Assembly: GCA_002898135.1 (NCBI GenBank)
Contig: BDTQ01000190.1
Span: 1-10,703 of the forward strand
Reading direction: 5' to 3'
DNA from: a bacterium BMS3Bbin07
Lineage (GTDB): Bacteria > Nitrospirota > Thermodesulfovibrionia > Thermodesulfovibrionales > JdFR-85
Length of the DNA stretch: 10,703 bases
Part shown: positions 4,359-10,703 of the stretch, piece by piece
How the letters are laid out: each line of letters opens with the position of its first letter
Numbering within the stretch: position 1 is the stretch's first letter
The notes under the pieces: generated by a model
Databases searched by the model: none
What the model saw: only the letters and a program-made list of their open reading frames with translations
Told to the model about the DNA's origin: nothing
Position numbers and translations under genes: made by a program

Positions 4359-6815
4359 ATGACAGATAAGTCTGCAGTATTCAGAGAGGCACAGAGATTT
4401 CTTTCAAAAGGTCAGATAGATAAGGCTATCTGGATATGGCAGGAGTATGTCGGCCAGAATCCGGATGGCAATATATATAATACCATAGGGGACCTCTGTC
4501 TTAAGAGCGGAAACCGTTCCAAGGCAATTGAATACTTCCATAAGGCAGCTGAGTATTTTAAAGATGAAGGTTTTGTAACCAAGGCGCTGGCCCTCTATAA
4601 GAAGATTCTTAATATTGATTCCCTTGACCCGAAAGCTTTGTTCTTCATTGGCAGACTGAATGAGGAAAGGGGTCTTATAACCGATGCCATCAAATATTAT
4701 CTCGCCTCTATTGATGCCTATATCAAACTTGGAATCAGGGATGAACTTATACCCATCTGTGAAAAAATAATTAACCTTGCCCCTGCCAATCTCTCCTTGA
4801 GGGTAAAGCTGGCGGAATATCTTCAGAAAGAGGGCTATATTGATGAGGCAGCCAAAGAATATCTGGATGTTGGAAGGATATCTGACGAAAAAGGTGATGT
4901 TGCCAAGGCAAGGGAGTATTATGAGAGGTCGTTTGAGCTATGTCCGCGACAGGAAGCTATTTATAAACGCATGGCTGATTTTTATATTTCACAGGGGCTT
5001 TTAGAGAATGCAAGAGACCTCCTCGGCAAGGGAATAGAGTTATATCCTGACAATATGCAAATACAGCTGCTTTATTCAGAGCTGCTTCTGAAGGAAGGAG
5101 ACACTGCCACTGCAAAGGATCTGCTCCTCAGGATTCTCTCCACTTATCCAGCAGGGTCAGACGACGGGGTTGCTATTGAGGCAAGCAGGCTTCTTGGAGA
5201 TATCTATCTTAAAGAGGGGCAAAAAGAACTTGCCTGGCGTACTTATAAAACAGTGTTGGATGGCTATCTGGAGAAGGGGTTGTATGAGGAGGCTGCAGGA
5301 TTTCTGAAGAACTTCAGGGATATAGCCCCGCTTGAGTGTTCAGAAAAGCTTATCGAGGTTTACACTAAACTCGGTAAGGAGGATGAACTCTATGATGAAC
5401 TCTTAAAGCTGGCTGAGATACAATCTGGGCAGGGGGCTTTAGAAGATGCGTTTACCACTTACATTGAAGCGAAGAAGGTCAGGCCTGATTCTGAAGCTGT
5501 ACTCTCCAGCATAGCGGACCTGGAAGAGAAACTTGGCATTGCTTTTCCATCTGAGACAGAAGAGAAGGCAACTGACGAGAAACTTGTTGATGTGGATATC
5601 TTTTTAAGATATGGCCTGATGGATGAGGCTGTGGATATCCTGGAGAAACTGAAGGTTGAAGAGCCTGAGAATATGGAAGTTCATAAAAGGTTAAAAGATA
5701 TCTATCTGGAGATGAATGATAAAGAGGGAGTAGTGACTGAATGTCTTATCCTTGCCAGGATACATGAAAAAGAGGGTCGAATTGAACAAAGGGAGCAAGC
5801 ACTGAAAGAGGCCTTTGAGATAGACCCGGAGGATCCACGACTATTGGAACTCTCCGCTGCCACTGAGACAGTCAGCACTTCACCGTCTCCGGATTCCGAG
5901 TTCGAAGGGGTAGAGGTTATAGGATTTGAGGAGGAGACCGAGACACCGAAAGCAGAGCCGGAGATGACAGAGGTCTATGAGACTTCAGTAGGGACACCAT
6001 CTATAGAGGATTTTAAAGACGACCTTTCAGAGGCAGAGTTTTACCTGCGTCAGGGGCTACATCAGGAAGCCCTTTCTGCATATAAGCGGGTACTTGAGGC
6101 ATTTCCTGACAATGAAGAGATTTTGGCAAAGGTTTCGGATATCCAGAGCAGGCTTTCTGCGGTAGAGTCTCCGGTTTCAACAAAGGCGGAGGATGATAGT
6201 CAGAGTTTTTCAGAGGAAATGCCTCCTGATATTGCATCTGAAACCGGACCTGTCACAGGTGGAATCATTACTGAAGAACCTGTTGAGGAGGATGTGCCTG
6301 AACCAAGCCTTGATAGCGAGGTGCTTGAGATATTTGAAGAATTCAAACGTGGGGTTTCTGAGGAACTTGAGGAGGAGGATTCGGAGACTCATTATAATCT
6401 CGGTATAGCCTATAAAGAGATGGGGCTTATTGATGATGCCATAAAGGAATTTCAGACTGCAAGGAGAGACCCGAAAAGAAGGGTGTCGGCGGCAAGCTTG
6501 CTTGGACTTTGTTTTATGGAGAAGAAACTCTATCCCCTTGCCATTGATGCCTTGCGGGAAGCGCTGAAGAATATAGCACAGAGGGACGAGGGCTATTGGA
6601 GTGCAAAGTATGAACTCGCAGAGGCGCATGAAAAAAACGATGATATTGAACAGGCTCTGGATCTGTATGTAGAGATTTACGGATGGGATTCGAAGTTCAG
6701 AAATATTGGCGAAAAGGTAACTGCCTTGAAAGAAAGGTTGGGTGTTGATAACTCGGAGGCTGCAGTAATTGAGGATACTTTCAAGCAGGGGAAAGACAGG
6801 ATTTCATACTTGTAA
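4359..6815 (+). CDS. Large cytoplasmic TPR protein with FimV-like modules
   Basis: An 818-residue protein made mostly of tetratricopeptide repeats, which act as protein-binding scaffolds. An N-terminal TPR array covers about 6-395 (for example FLSKGQIDKAIWIWQEYV, 14-31, and YLQKEGYIDEAAKEYLDVG, 154-172). A FimV-like helical module follows at 411-490 (FLRYGLMDEAVDILEKL), then an acidic low-complexity linker at about 500-550, a second copy of the module at 558-600 (FYLRQGLHQEALSAYKRVLE), a second acidic linker at 601-650, and a C-terminal TPR domain at 655-795 (ETHYNLGIAYKEMGLIDDAI). There is no signal peptide, membrane helix or catalytic motif, so a cytoplasmic scaffold is likely. The ribosome binding site is modest (TAGGA, 4351-4355). 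The next gene, an ExeA-like ATPase 77 bases downstream, suggests a shared role in pilus, secretion or export machinery. That role is inference. Confidence 0.85.
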   Translation: MTDKSAVFREAQRFLSKGQIDKAIWIWQEYVGQNPDGNIYNTIGDLCLKSGNRSKAIEYFHKAAEYFKDEGFVTKALALYKKILNIDSLDPKALFFIGRLNEERGLITDAIKYYLASIDAYIKLGIRDELIPICEKIINLAPANLSLRVKLAEYLQKEGYIDEAAKEYLDVGRISDEKGDVAKAREYYERSFELCPRQEAIYKRMADFYISQGLLENARDLLGKGIELYPDNMQIQLLYSELLLKEGDTATAKDLLLRILSTYPAGSDDGVAIEASRLLGDIYLKEGQKELAWRTYKTVLDGYLEKGLYEEAAGFLKNFRDIAPLECSEKLIEVYTKLGKEDELYDELLKLAEIQSGQGALEDAFTTYIEAKKVRPDSEAVLSSIADLEEKLGIAFPSETEEKATDEKLVDVDIFLRYGLMDEAVDILEKLKVEEPENMEVHKRLKDIYLEMNDKEGVVTECLILARIHEKEGRIEQREQALKEAFEIDPEDPRLLELSAATETVSTSPSPDSEFEGVEVIGFEEETETPKAEPEMTEVYETSVGTPSIEDFKDDLSEAEFYLRQGLHQEALSAYKRVLEAFPDNEEILAKVSDIQSRLSAVESPVSTKAEDDSQSFSEEMPPDIASETGPVTGGIITEEPVEEDVPEPSLDSEVLEIFEEFKRGVSEELEEEDSETHYNLGIAYKEMGLIDDAIKEFQTARRDPKRRVSAASLLGLCFMEKKLYPLAIDALREALKNIAQRDEGYWSAKYELAEAHEKNDDIEQALDLYVEIYGWDSKFRNIGEKVTALKERLGVDNSEAAVIEDTFKQGKDRISYL

Positions 6816-6842
6816 TTGGCATCAAGCAGAGTGTAGTATAGT
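6816..6842 (+). promoter_or_regulatory. Possible internal promoter before the ATPase gene
   Basis: TTGGCA (6816-6821, five of six -35 matches) is followed after 15 bases by TATAGT (6837-6842, five of six -10 matches). The spacer is shorter than the preferred 16-18. The 77-bp gap may therefore allow some independent expression of the ATPase, or the two genes may simply be read through. The ATPase start has no good Shine-Dalgarno sequence. Confidence 0.22.
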
Positions 6843-6892
6843 AATATAAGTCTTAATTGTATTGAGGCAAAATCTCCTGAGAAATAATCGAT

Positions 6893-7711
6893 ATGGATTA
6901 TCTTAGATACTATAAGCTTAAAGAGCATCCCTTTTCAAATGTTGTGGACAACAAGTTTTACTATAACAGTGTCCAGCATGCCGATGCCCTTACCAAGTTG
7001 AAATATGCGATGGAGAGCAAGAAAGGGCTTGCAGTGGTTATAGGGGATATCGGAACAGGAAAGACCACACTTGCAAGAAGATTGCTTGAGGAACTCGACG
7101 AGGAACACTTTGAGGCAACCCTGCTTGTGGTGATTCATTCTGCTGTCAGTTCAGACTGGTTGCTCAAGAAGTTTGCAATACAGTTTGGGGTGGAAAAGGT
7201 GAAAGAGGATAAAGTGGAGGTGCTCGGTCAGATATACAGGCGTCTTCTGGAGATCAACGAGTCAGGAAGGAAGGCGGTAGTCTTGATTGATGAAGTGCAG
7301 ATGTTGAATTCCGGAGAGATAATGGAGGAGTTCAGGGGGTTGCTGAATATGGAGATGGCTGATGGCAAGATGGCGAACTTTGTCTTTTTCGGCCTTCCCG
7401 AGCTTGAAGATGTGCTTGCACTGGATGAGCCCCTGAAACAGAGGGTCGCTATGAGGATCAGGCTTCATTCCCTTTCTGAAAACAACACTATCGATTATAT
7501 CCGTTACAGGCTGCACGTTGCCGGCTCTGACGATATATTCACTGATGAGGCACTGTCCAGGGTCTATTATTTCTCGAGGGGAATCCCGAGACTTATCAAC
7601 ACGATCTGTGACAATGCACTTCTTGAAGGTTATTTAATGAAGAGAGAAAAGATTGATGAAAGTATTATGGATACCGTAGCTGTCGACCTTGGCTTGAAAT
7701 CCGAAACATAG
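6893..7711 (+). CDS. ExeA/GspA-type AAA ATPase, standalone
   Basis: A 272-residue P-loop ATPase of the ExeA/GspA family, also close in style to the ATPase found at PEP-CTERM/exopolysaccharide loci. It opens with the family's YYKLKEHPFSNVVDNKFYY region (7-24). It then shows Walker A GDIGTGKTT (51-59), Walker B VVLIDEVQ (129-136), FFGLPEL (165-171) at the sensor 1 position, arginines in LKQRVAMRIRL (181-191) as finger candidates, and the sensor 2 motif RGIPRLIN (229-236) with R233. ExeA proper has a transmembrane segment and a peptidoglycan-binding C terminus that help install the type II secretin. Both are absent here, so this is a soluble ATPase domain alone that would need a partner. The TPR protein encoded just upstream is the obvious candidate. 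Its start lacks a clear ribosome binding site, but the conserved N terminus fixes it. Confidence 0.88.
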   Translation: MDYLRYYKLKEHPFSNVVDNKFYYNSVQHADALTKLKYAMESKKGLAVVIGDIGTGKTTLARRLLEELDEEHFEATLLVVIHSAVSSDWLLKKFAIQFGVEKVKEDKVEVLGQIYRRLLEINESGRKAVVLIDEVQMLNSGEIMEEFRGLLNMEMADGKMANFVFFGLPELEDVLALDEPLKQRVAMRIRLHSLSENNTIDYIRYRLHVAGSDDIFTDEALSRVYYFSRGIPRLINTICDNALLEGYLMKREKIDESIMDTVAVDLGLKSET

Positions 7712-7722
7712 TAACCAATAAA

Positions 7723-7743
7723 ATATCTGAAGTAGATATATTT
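7723..7743. terminator. Weak hairpin between convergent genes
   Basis: ATATCT (7723-7728) and AGATAT (7734-7739) form a perfect 6-bp inverted repeat with loop GAAGT, followed by ATTT on the plus strand and preceded by an A-rich stretch. It sits in the 59-bp gap between the ATPase gene and radA, where a bidirectional terminator would be expected. The AT-rich stem makes it weak. Confidence 0.35.
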
Positions 7744-7770
7744 ACCACTAATTATCGCTGGATTCGTGAA

Positions 7771-9129
7771 TTATTGATGCAAAGCAGCCTCTATGGCCTC
7801 ATGTATATCCCCCACCCCTGTAACCTGCAATGATGTATTGTGTTTCAGCCTTTTCAGATTGCTCTCAGGTATGATTGCCTTTTTAAACCCTATTTTTTCG
7901 CCCTCGTTAAGCCTGGCCTCAGCCTGATTTACTGCCCGTATCTCTCCTGAAAGTCCCACCTCTCCGAATACAAACAGGTCGTTGGGCAGGGGGATTTCAC
8001 GCAGAGAGGACGCTATGGAGAGGATGATGGGGAGGTCTGTTGCGGGTTCTGCTATCCTGAGACCTCCCACCACATTTACATATATGTCTGTGAGTCCGAG
8101 GTGCAATCCGCCTATCTTTTCCAGGACGGCTATAAGGAGGTTGACCCTTTGACCATCAACCCCGATGGATGTCCTCCTGGGGACACCGAATGTAGTGGGT
8201 GAGACGAGTGCCTGAATCTCGACTATCAAAGGTCTGGTGCCCTCTATCGTTGCAGTGGCTACAGAGCCGGCTGCATCTGCAGGCCTTTCCCTTAGAAAAA
8301 GCTCCGAGGGGTTCTCTATCTCCATGAGGCCTGAATCGGTCATCTCGAACACACCTATCTCGTTTGTTGAACCGAAACGGTTCTTGACCGTTCTCAGGAT
8401 CCTGAACGAATGTGACCTGTCTCCTTCAAAGTACAGTACCGTATCAACGATATGTTCGAGTACCCGTGGCCCTGCTATTGCTCCCTCTTTTGTAACATGG
8501 CCTATAATAAAGGTAGGAATATTTTGTTTTTTGGCAAAGATCATCAACCTTGCAGAGCACTCCCTTACCTGACCTACTGTGCCGGGGGCCGATTGCAGTT
8601 CTTCGCTGTAGGTTGTCTGTATGGAGTCAATGACCACAACGGCCGGCTTTACGTCCTTTACTACCCCAAGAATCATCTCAAGCGAGGTTTCGGAAAGGAC
8701 AAGGATGTTGTCGGAGTCAATTCCAAGCCTTGATGCCCGCAGCTTTAACTGTGAGGCAGATTCCTCCCCTGATATGTAAAGGCACTTTTCGCTCCCGTCC
8801 CTGAGCAGTTGAGCCATTGCCTGGAGTATAAGGGTTGACTTGCCCACACCAGGGTCACCACCAATGAGTACAACTGAACCCGCTACTACACCGCCCCCGA
8901 GAACCCTGTCCAGCTCTCCAATATGTGTTGATATCCGGTTGTCGGTATTGAGAATGATCTCTGAGAGGGGGACAGGGTCTGTTGCAGAGAGTGCCTTGTT
9001 AACTGATTTCCTCCCTGTAACCTCCTCAACAAAGGTGTTCCATGCAGCACAGTCAGGGCATTTCCCAAGCCATTTAAGGGATGTATAACCGCAGGCCTGG
9101 CATGTATAAACTGTTTTTGTTTTACTCAT
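7771..9129 (-). CDS. radA: DNA repair and recombination protein RadA (Sms)
   Basis: RadA is a RecA-like, DnaB-like ATPase that promotes branch migration and DNA unwinding from recombination intermediates. The 452 residues are standard length. The N-terminal zinc finger has C10, C13, C24 and C27 (the second pair in GKCPDC). The ATPase core has Walker A GGDPGVGKST (90-99), Walker B VVVID (164-168) and the RadA-specific KNRFG (249-253). The C-terminal half is the Lon-protease-like domain (GVPRRTSIGVDGQRVNLL, 315-332; EVGLSGEIRAV, 390-400), which is not proteolytic in RadA. The start matches the family's MxKTKTxYxCQxCGY opening, although the ribosome binding site is poor (GGAG only two bases from ATG). 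It is the last gene of a run after thiD, 16 bases downstream, and probably relies on read-through and coupling. Confidence 0.96.
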   Translation of the reverse strand: MSKTKTVYTCQACGYTSLKWLGKCPDCAAWNTFVEEVTGRKSVNKALSATDPVPLSEIILNTDNRISTHIGELDRVLGGGVVAGSVVLIGGDPGVGKSTLILQAMAQLLRDGSEKCLYISGEESASQLKLRASRLGIDSDNILVLSETSLEMILGVVKDVKPAVVVIDSIQTTYSEELQSAPGTVGQVRECSARLMIFAKKQNIPTFIIGHVTKEGAIAGPRVLEHIVDTVLYFEGDRSHSFRILRTVKNRFGSTNEIGVFEMTDSGLMEIENPSELFLRERPADAAGSVATATIEGTRPLIVEIQALVSPTTFGVPRRTSIGVDGQRVNLLIAVLEKIGGLHLGLTDIYVNVVGGLRIAEPATDLPIILSIASSLREIPLPNDLFVFGEVGLSGEIRAVNQAEARLNEGEKIGFKKAIIPESNLKRLKHNTSLQVTGVGDIHEAIEAALHQ

Positions 9130-9145
9130 AACTCCATCAATCCGA

Positions 9146-9943
9146 TTAAACCCTGAGCATCCCCATGCCGCTGCCTATGTGATAGGCCTTTCCGAGGGCA
9201 TCAACTACAAACTCCTTGGCCTTCCTTGATGCCTCAAGGGCTGAATTGCCAAGTGCGAGGTATGCGGTTAGCGCAGAGGTAAAAGCACAGCCTGTACCAT
9301 GATATTCCCCTGCGAATCTTTCTGACTCGATCCGGTGAAACTCTGTGCCATCATAATAGAGATCAATCACCGTATCTCTCTTGCCCTTTGAGGAAGCAAG
9401 GCGGGTGGCGGAGAAATGTCCTCCTGTTATAATCACTACTTCCGGCCCAAGGGATTTAATTTTTCCGGCAGCATCGTATAATGCGTCAATTCCCTCAATA
9501 TTAATTCCGCTCAGGAGGGATGCCTCATAGATGTTTGGGGTTATAATGGTGGTTACAGGAAAGAGACCCTCTATCATCTTCTCAACTGTTCCCTCTTCAA
9601 TGAGGGGCATACCTGAAGAGGATACCATTACAGGGTCGACTACAACCTTTTTTGTCCCATATTTTTCAAGTGCCCCTGATACCACTTCCACTATTGAGCT
9701 GCTGTAAAGCATGCCTGTCTTGAGTGCATCCACTCTGACATCTTCAAGCAGTACTTCAAGCTGCTCTCTTACAGCATCTGATTCAACAGGATAAATGGAT
9801 TTGACGGCAATAGTATTTTGTGCTGTAATTGATGTAAGTACAGAGAGGCCATGTACTCCTATGCGCTGAAAAACCTTAATATCAAGCTGTGCCCCTGCCC
9901 CGGATGTTGGGTCAGAGCCGGCTATGGTGAGGGCTGTCTTCAT
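9146..9943 (-). CDS. thiD: HMP/HMP-phosphate kinase
   Basis: A ribokinase-family enzyme that phosphorylates hydroxymethylpyrimidine and its monophosphate to HMP-pyrophosphate for thiamine synthesis. The 265 residues are typical. Visible are the opening KTALTIAGSDPTSGAGAQLD (2-21, where many homologues read AGSDSSGGAG), GMLYSSSIV (77-85), VVDPVMVSSSG (101-111), ITPNIYEASLLSG (134-146), VVIITGGH (169-176), and the anion-hole and catalytic region HGTGCAFTSAL (215-225) with C219. The start lies only four bases after the stop of the upstream PPIase gene and has no recognisable Shine-Dalgarno sequence, which points to coupled translation. No thiE, thiC or other thi genes are in view, and no TPP riboswitch can be placed inside this packed operon. 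A pyridoxal kinase activity is a possible alternative for this fold but fits less well. Confidence 0.92.
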   Translation of the reverse strand: MKTALTIAGSDPTSGAGAQLDIKVFQRIGVHGLSVLTSITAQNTIAVKSIYPVESDAVREQLEVLLEDVRVDALKTGMLYSSSIVEVVSGALEKYGTKKVVVDPVMVSSSGMPLIEEGTVEKMIEGLFPVTTIITPNIYEASLLSGINIEGIDALYDAAGKIKSLGPEVVIITGGHFSATRLASSKGKRDTVIDLYYDGTEFHRIESERFAGEYHGTGCAFTSALTAYLALGNSALEASRKAKEFVVDALGKAYHIGSGMGMLRV

Positions 9944-9947
9944 ATGG

Positions 9948-10703
9948 TCAGAGTTTTACCTCGATAAATACCCTGCTTCTGAGGGAACGGAGGTAGTCTT
10001 TTAAAGACTTTCTGAGTTTTTTCTCTATAAGTATCTCGCGTACCTTTTTTTTCAGGGCTGCTTCCGAGTCCGGCAGCCTTTTTCCTTCAAGCATAATGAC
10101 ATGAAATCCCTTGCCTGACCAGAAGGGTTTACTATACTCTCCCACATCCATCCCCTCTATGATCTGGAGGAATTCCCTTGCAAGGTCCTTCTTTTTTATA
10201 AAGCCGAGGTCGCCGCCTTTCGAGGCATCGGAGCCTTCGGAGAATTTTTTAACAACGCTTTCAAAGGATTCACCAGTGTCAAGCAGTTTCATAACCTCTG
10301 TTGCCTTTTCTCTGGCGTCTGCTTTTTCTTCATCTGTTTTGGCCGGGAAGAATATGTGGCGGATTCTGTAACCCTCGGACAAGTCCAGATTATCGCCATT
10401 TGTTTTTATGTATTCCTCTATCTCTCCTTCAGTGACGATTATTTTACTTCTTATCTCGATGTTGACCAGTTTACTGAGGGTTATCTGCTCTGTCACCTTT
10501 TTTTTGTATTCCTGTAGCGTGAAGCCCTCATTCCGCAGTGCCTCAAGAAACTCTTTTTCACTAAGGCCGTACTTCTGTCGTATCCGGTTAATTGCAGAGT
10601 TAATGTCCTCTTCGGATACCCCTATATTTAACCGTCTTGCCTCATTGAGTTGTATCTTCGTATCAATGAGCATATCAAGAAAGTCCTTTTCATACCTCTT
10701 GAG
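9948..10703 (-). CDS. SurA-like peptidyl-prolyl cis-trans isomerase (5' end outside window)
   Basis: A parvulin-type PPIase with a SurA_N-like helical domain, missing its N terminus. The frame stays open to the right edge: codons upstream of the first visible ATG (10671-10673) read LKRYEKDFLD with no stop, and SurA proteins normally have a signal peptide and more helices before this point, so that ATG is unlikely to be the true start. Numbering from it, the helical chaperone region is at about 1-100, then the parvulin domain with RHIFF (105-109, H106), GGDLGF (153-158) and GFHVI (189-193, H191). A helical C-terminal tail completes the SurA fold. Known members act in the periplasm, folding outer-membrane or surface proteins. 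Export here is inferred because the signal peptide lies outside the window. It leads the PPIase-thiD-radA operon. Confidence 0.85.
   Translation of the reverse strand, partial: LKRYEKDFLDMLIDTKIQLNEARRLNIGVSEEDINSAINRIRQKYGLSEKEFLEALRNEGFTLQEYKKKVTEQITLSKLVNIEIRSKIIVTEGEIEEYIKTNGDNLDLSEGYRIRHIFFPAKTDEEKADAREKATEVMKLLDTGESFESVVKKFSEGSDASKGGDLGFIKKKDLAREFLQIIEGMDVGEYSKPFWSGKGFHVIMLEGKRLPDSEAALKKKVREILIEKKLRKSLKDYLRSLRSRVFIEVKL

Noticed and set aside
4340..4369. Nine-codon mini-ORF (ATG at 4340) overlapping the TPR gene start
   Set aside because: There is no Shine-Dalgarno sequence upstream, the peptide has no recognisable features, and AT-rich leaders produce such frames by chance.
6210..6629. 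Minus-strand 139-codon open frame inside the TPR gene
   Set aside because: It is antisense to a clearly coding region and has no family resemblance or expression signals. The length is explained by the biased codon composition of the TPR repeats.
10671..10673. ATG as the true start of the PPIase gene
   Set aside because: The frame remains open upstream to the window edge, no ribosome binding site is visible, and the SurA fold requires additional N-terminal sequence and an export signal.
1..10703. CRISPR array, tRNA, rRNA, insertion sequence or toxin-antitoxin pair
   Set aside because: No regularly spaced repeats, cloverleaf-like sequence, transposase motifs or small paired toxin-like genes were seen on either strand.

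Overview
This window comes from a bacterial chromosome of moderate GC content with tight, operon-like gene packing. It holds ten protein-coding genes, one of which runs off the right edge. Nearly all are housekeeping or conserved genes: dapL, folK, hisH, a small zinc-ribbon gene, larC, a large TPR protein, an ExeA/GspA-type ATPase, radA, thiD and a SurA-like peptidyl-prolyl isomerase. The DapL lysine route, the FimV-like TPR protein beside a standalone secretion-type ATPase, and the general style of the genes suggest an anaerobic Nitrospirota or Desulfobacterota (former deltaproteobacterial) lineage. That is inference from family resemblance; no 16S or other decisive marker is present. I see no mobile element, prophage, CRISPR array or RNA gene.

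Layout. Positions 1-250 are a non-coding leader with a good extended -10 box. It feeds the plus-strand pair dapL-folK (251-1917), whose start and stop codons overlap. folK meets the minus-strand pair zinc-ribbon gene-hisH (2815-1874) tail to tail with a 44-bp overlap. A 155-bp spacer carrying a fragment of a widespread intergenic repeat follows. Next is larC on the minus strand (4143-2971). A 215-bp divergent control region separates larC from the plus-strand TPR gene (4359-6815) and the ATPase gene (6893-7711). The ATPase gene converges, with a 59-bp gap, on a minus-strand operon transcribed PPIase, thiD, radA (10703-7771).

Function. dapL supplies LL-diaminopimelate for lysine and peptidoglycan. 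folK, thiD and hisH serve folate, thiamine and histidine synthesis. larC builds the nickel-pincer cofactor of lactate racemase-type enzymes, but none of its partner genes are here. radA acts in recombination and repair, and the PPIase folds exported proteins. The TPR plus ATPase pair is the least understood part. By family it probably serves assembly of a type IV pilus, type II secretion or polysaccharide export machine at the inner membrane, but the window shows no such machine.

I found no convincing wholly new system. The items most worth a second look are the TPR/ATPase pair, the zinc-ribbon-hisH junction (TTG start, Shine-Dalgarno inside an acidic-tail codon run), the hairpin at the folK/hisH overlap, the terminator-like element upstream of larC, and the intergenic repeat after larC.
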